From the NCBI GenBank assembly GCA_015501585.1, contig JADNRY010000648.1, positions 1-32,885 on the forward strand: a stretch of DNA of 32,885 nt. The letters are read 5' to 3'. Positions 32,427-32,885 of the stretch are shown in pieces. Numbering within the stretch: position 1 is the first letter of the stretch; each line of letters starts with the position of its first letter. Made by a program: the position numbers and the translations under genes. The notes under the pieces were generated by a model. The model worked only from the letters and a program-made list of their open reading frames with translations. It was not told the origin of the DNA and searched no databases. The stretch comes from Rhodocollybia butyracea (lineage: Eukaryota; Basidiomycota; Agaricomycetes; Agaricales; Omphalotaceae).

Positions 32427-32627
32427 TGTTTACACAGGAGTGTAAACTCATCGCTGGTGCATTCGATTCCTTTGTGGTAGCACGCCTGGTTGTAACTATC
32501 AGTAAATGGTCTGCCAAAATATTTCAAATACGAACAAGATTACAGTACTTTTGTTTCAGCTCTCTTTTTTGGCTTTTGTTCCCAGGTCCTCTGTAGATTT
32601 TATGGAACTCCTTCAATAAGTTATTGC
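32427..32627. promoter_or_regulatory. short upstream region between the 32426 gene and a MITE
   Basis: About 200 bp that must contain the promoter of the minus-strand gene if the model is right. No clear TATA box on that strand. Nothing else seen. Confidence 0.2.
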
Positions 32628-32885
32628 ATCAGGAAAAGCCGGTTTTGCCTAGGTGACCCCAGAGTGGCCTAAAGCAAACTAGGTGACCTATGAATCCTAT
32701 GGCATCCTAGGAATTTGGGCTCGTCCCTTGCCAGTCAAGGCTCTTGAGGATTCCCTAGGGTATCCTAGGCAAACCCAGGCAAGCCTAGGTTTGCCCAGGT
32801 GTTTCCCAGGTGTTCCCCAGGAGCACTGGGCAAGCCTGGGCAAACCTAGGCTTGCCTAGGGAATCCTCAAGAGCCTTGACTGGCA
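32628..32885. mobile_element. second copy of the hairpin MITE, cut by the window end
   Basis: Starts CATCAGGAAAAGCCGG and follows the 8244-8616 copy through TGACCCCAGAGTGGCC, CCTATGGCATCCTAGGAA and the central CCAGGTGTTCCCCAGGAG, then into the returning arm up to CCTTGACTGGCA at the window edge. It is highly similar to the first copy with small indels, so the family has been active fairly recently. Confidence 0.85.

Overview
The window looks like nuclear DNA of a filamentous basidiomycete, most likely an Agaricomycete. The reasons are introns of about 50 nt with GTATGT/GTAAGT-type donors, a membrane/helical protein of a family I associate with mushroom-forming fungi, a decayed F-box/LRR gene, a decayed TET/JBP-like dioxygenase, a Plavaka-type (CACTA superfamily) transposase relic, and a Ty3-type gag. 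It is a gene-poor, transposon-rich accessory region. I could run no search, so family names rest on recalled motifs.

Layout. 1-5455: two plausible host genes on the + strand, each rebuilt here from spliced exons (1365-2539 and 3735-4240), in otherwise empty DNA. 5456-8955: two broken minus-strand genes, an F-box/LRR pseudogene and a TET/JBP-like dioxygenase pseudogene. The second is split by a 373-bp near-perfect hairpin MITE whose removal restores its reading frame. 8956-9987: low-information DNA with short degenerate repeats. 9988-12445: a minus-strand LTR retrotransposon remnant (LTR, polypurine tract, decayed gag, no pol). 12446-19611: a 7.17-kb foldback element with two near-identical 2.53-kb inverted arms and a 2.1-kb spacer. 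It begins CACTGG, ends CCAGTG, and is flanked by the 3-bp duplication TAG, the hallmark of CACTA elements. It sits inside the gag gene: the missing 5' part of gag lies just beyond its right end at 19612-19675. Its spacer holds a ~100-bp tandem array split by a solo LTR (5-bp duplication TATGA) and a MITE fragment. 19690-20770: a possible LTR/leader region. 21293-21933: a second CACTG-ended foldback element (641 bp, duplication AGG). 24534-28400: a much-decayed Plavaka transposase with an N-terminal C2H2 finger. 30327-32426: an unresolved intron-containing gene or relic on + and a compact two-exon gene on -. 32628 to the end: a second copy of the hairpin MITE, cut by the window edge.

The parts tell an insertion history rather than a pathway. 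A gag-bearing LTR element decayed and a giant CACTA-like foldback jumped into it. The foldback's spacer carries its own nested solo LTR, and MITEs hit neighbouring genes. The Plavaka relic belongs to the superfamily that could have moved the two CACTG-ended elements, but that link is inference. Three tRNA-like ~90-nt sequences are scattered through the window and may be degraded tRNA genes or tRNA-derived elements.
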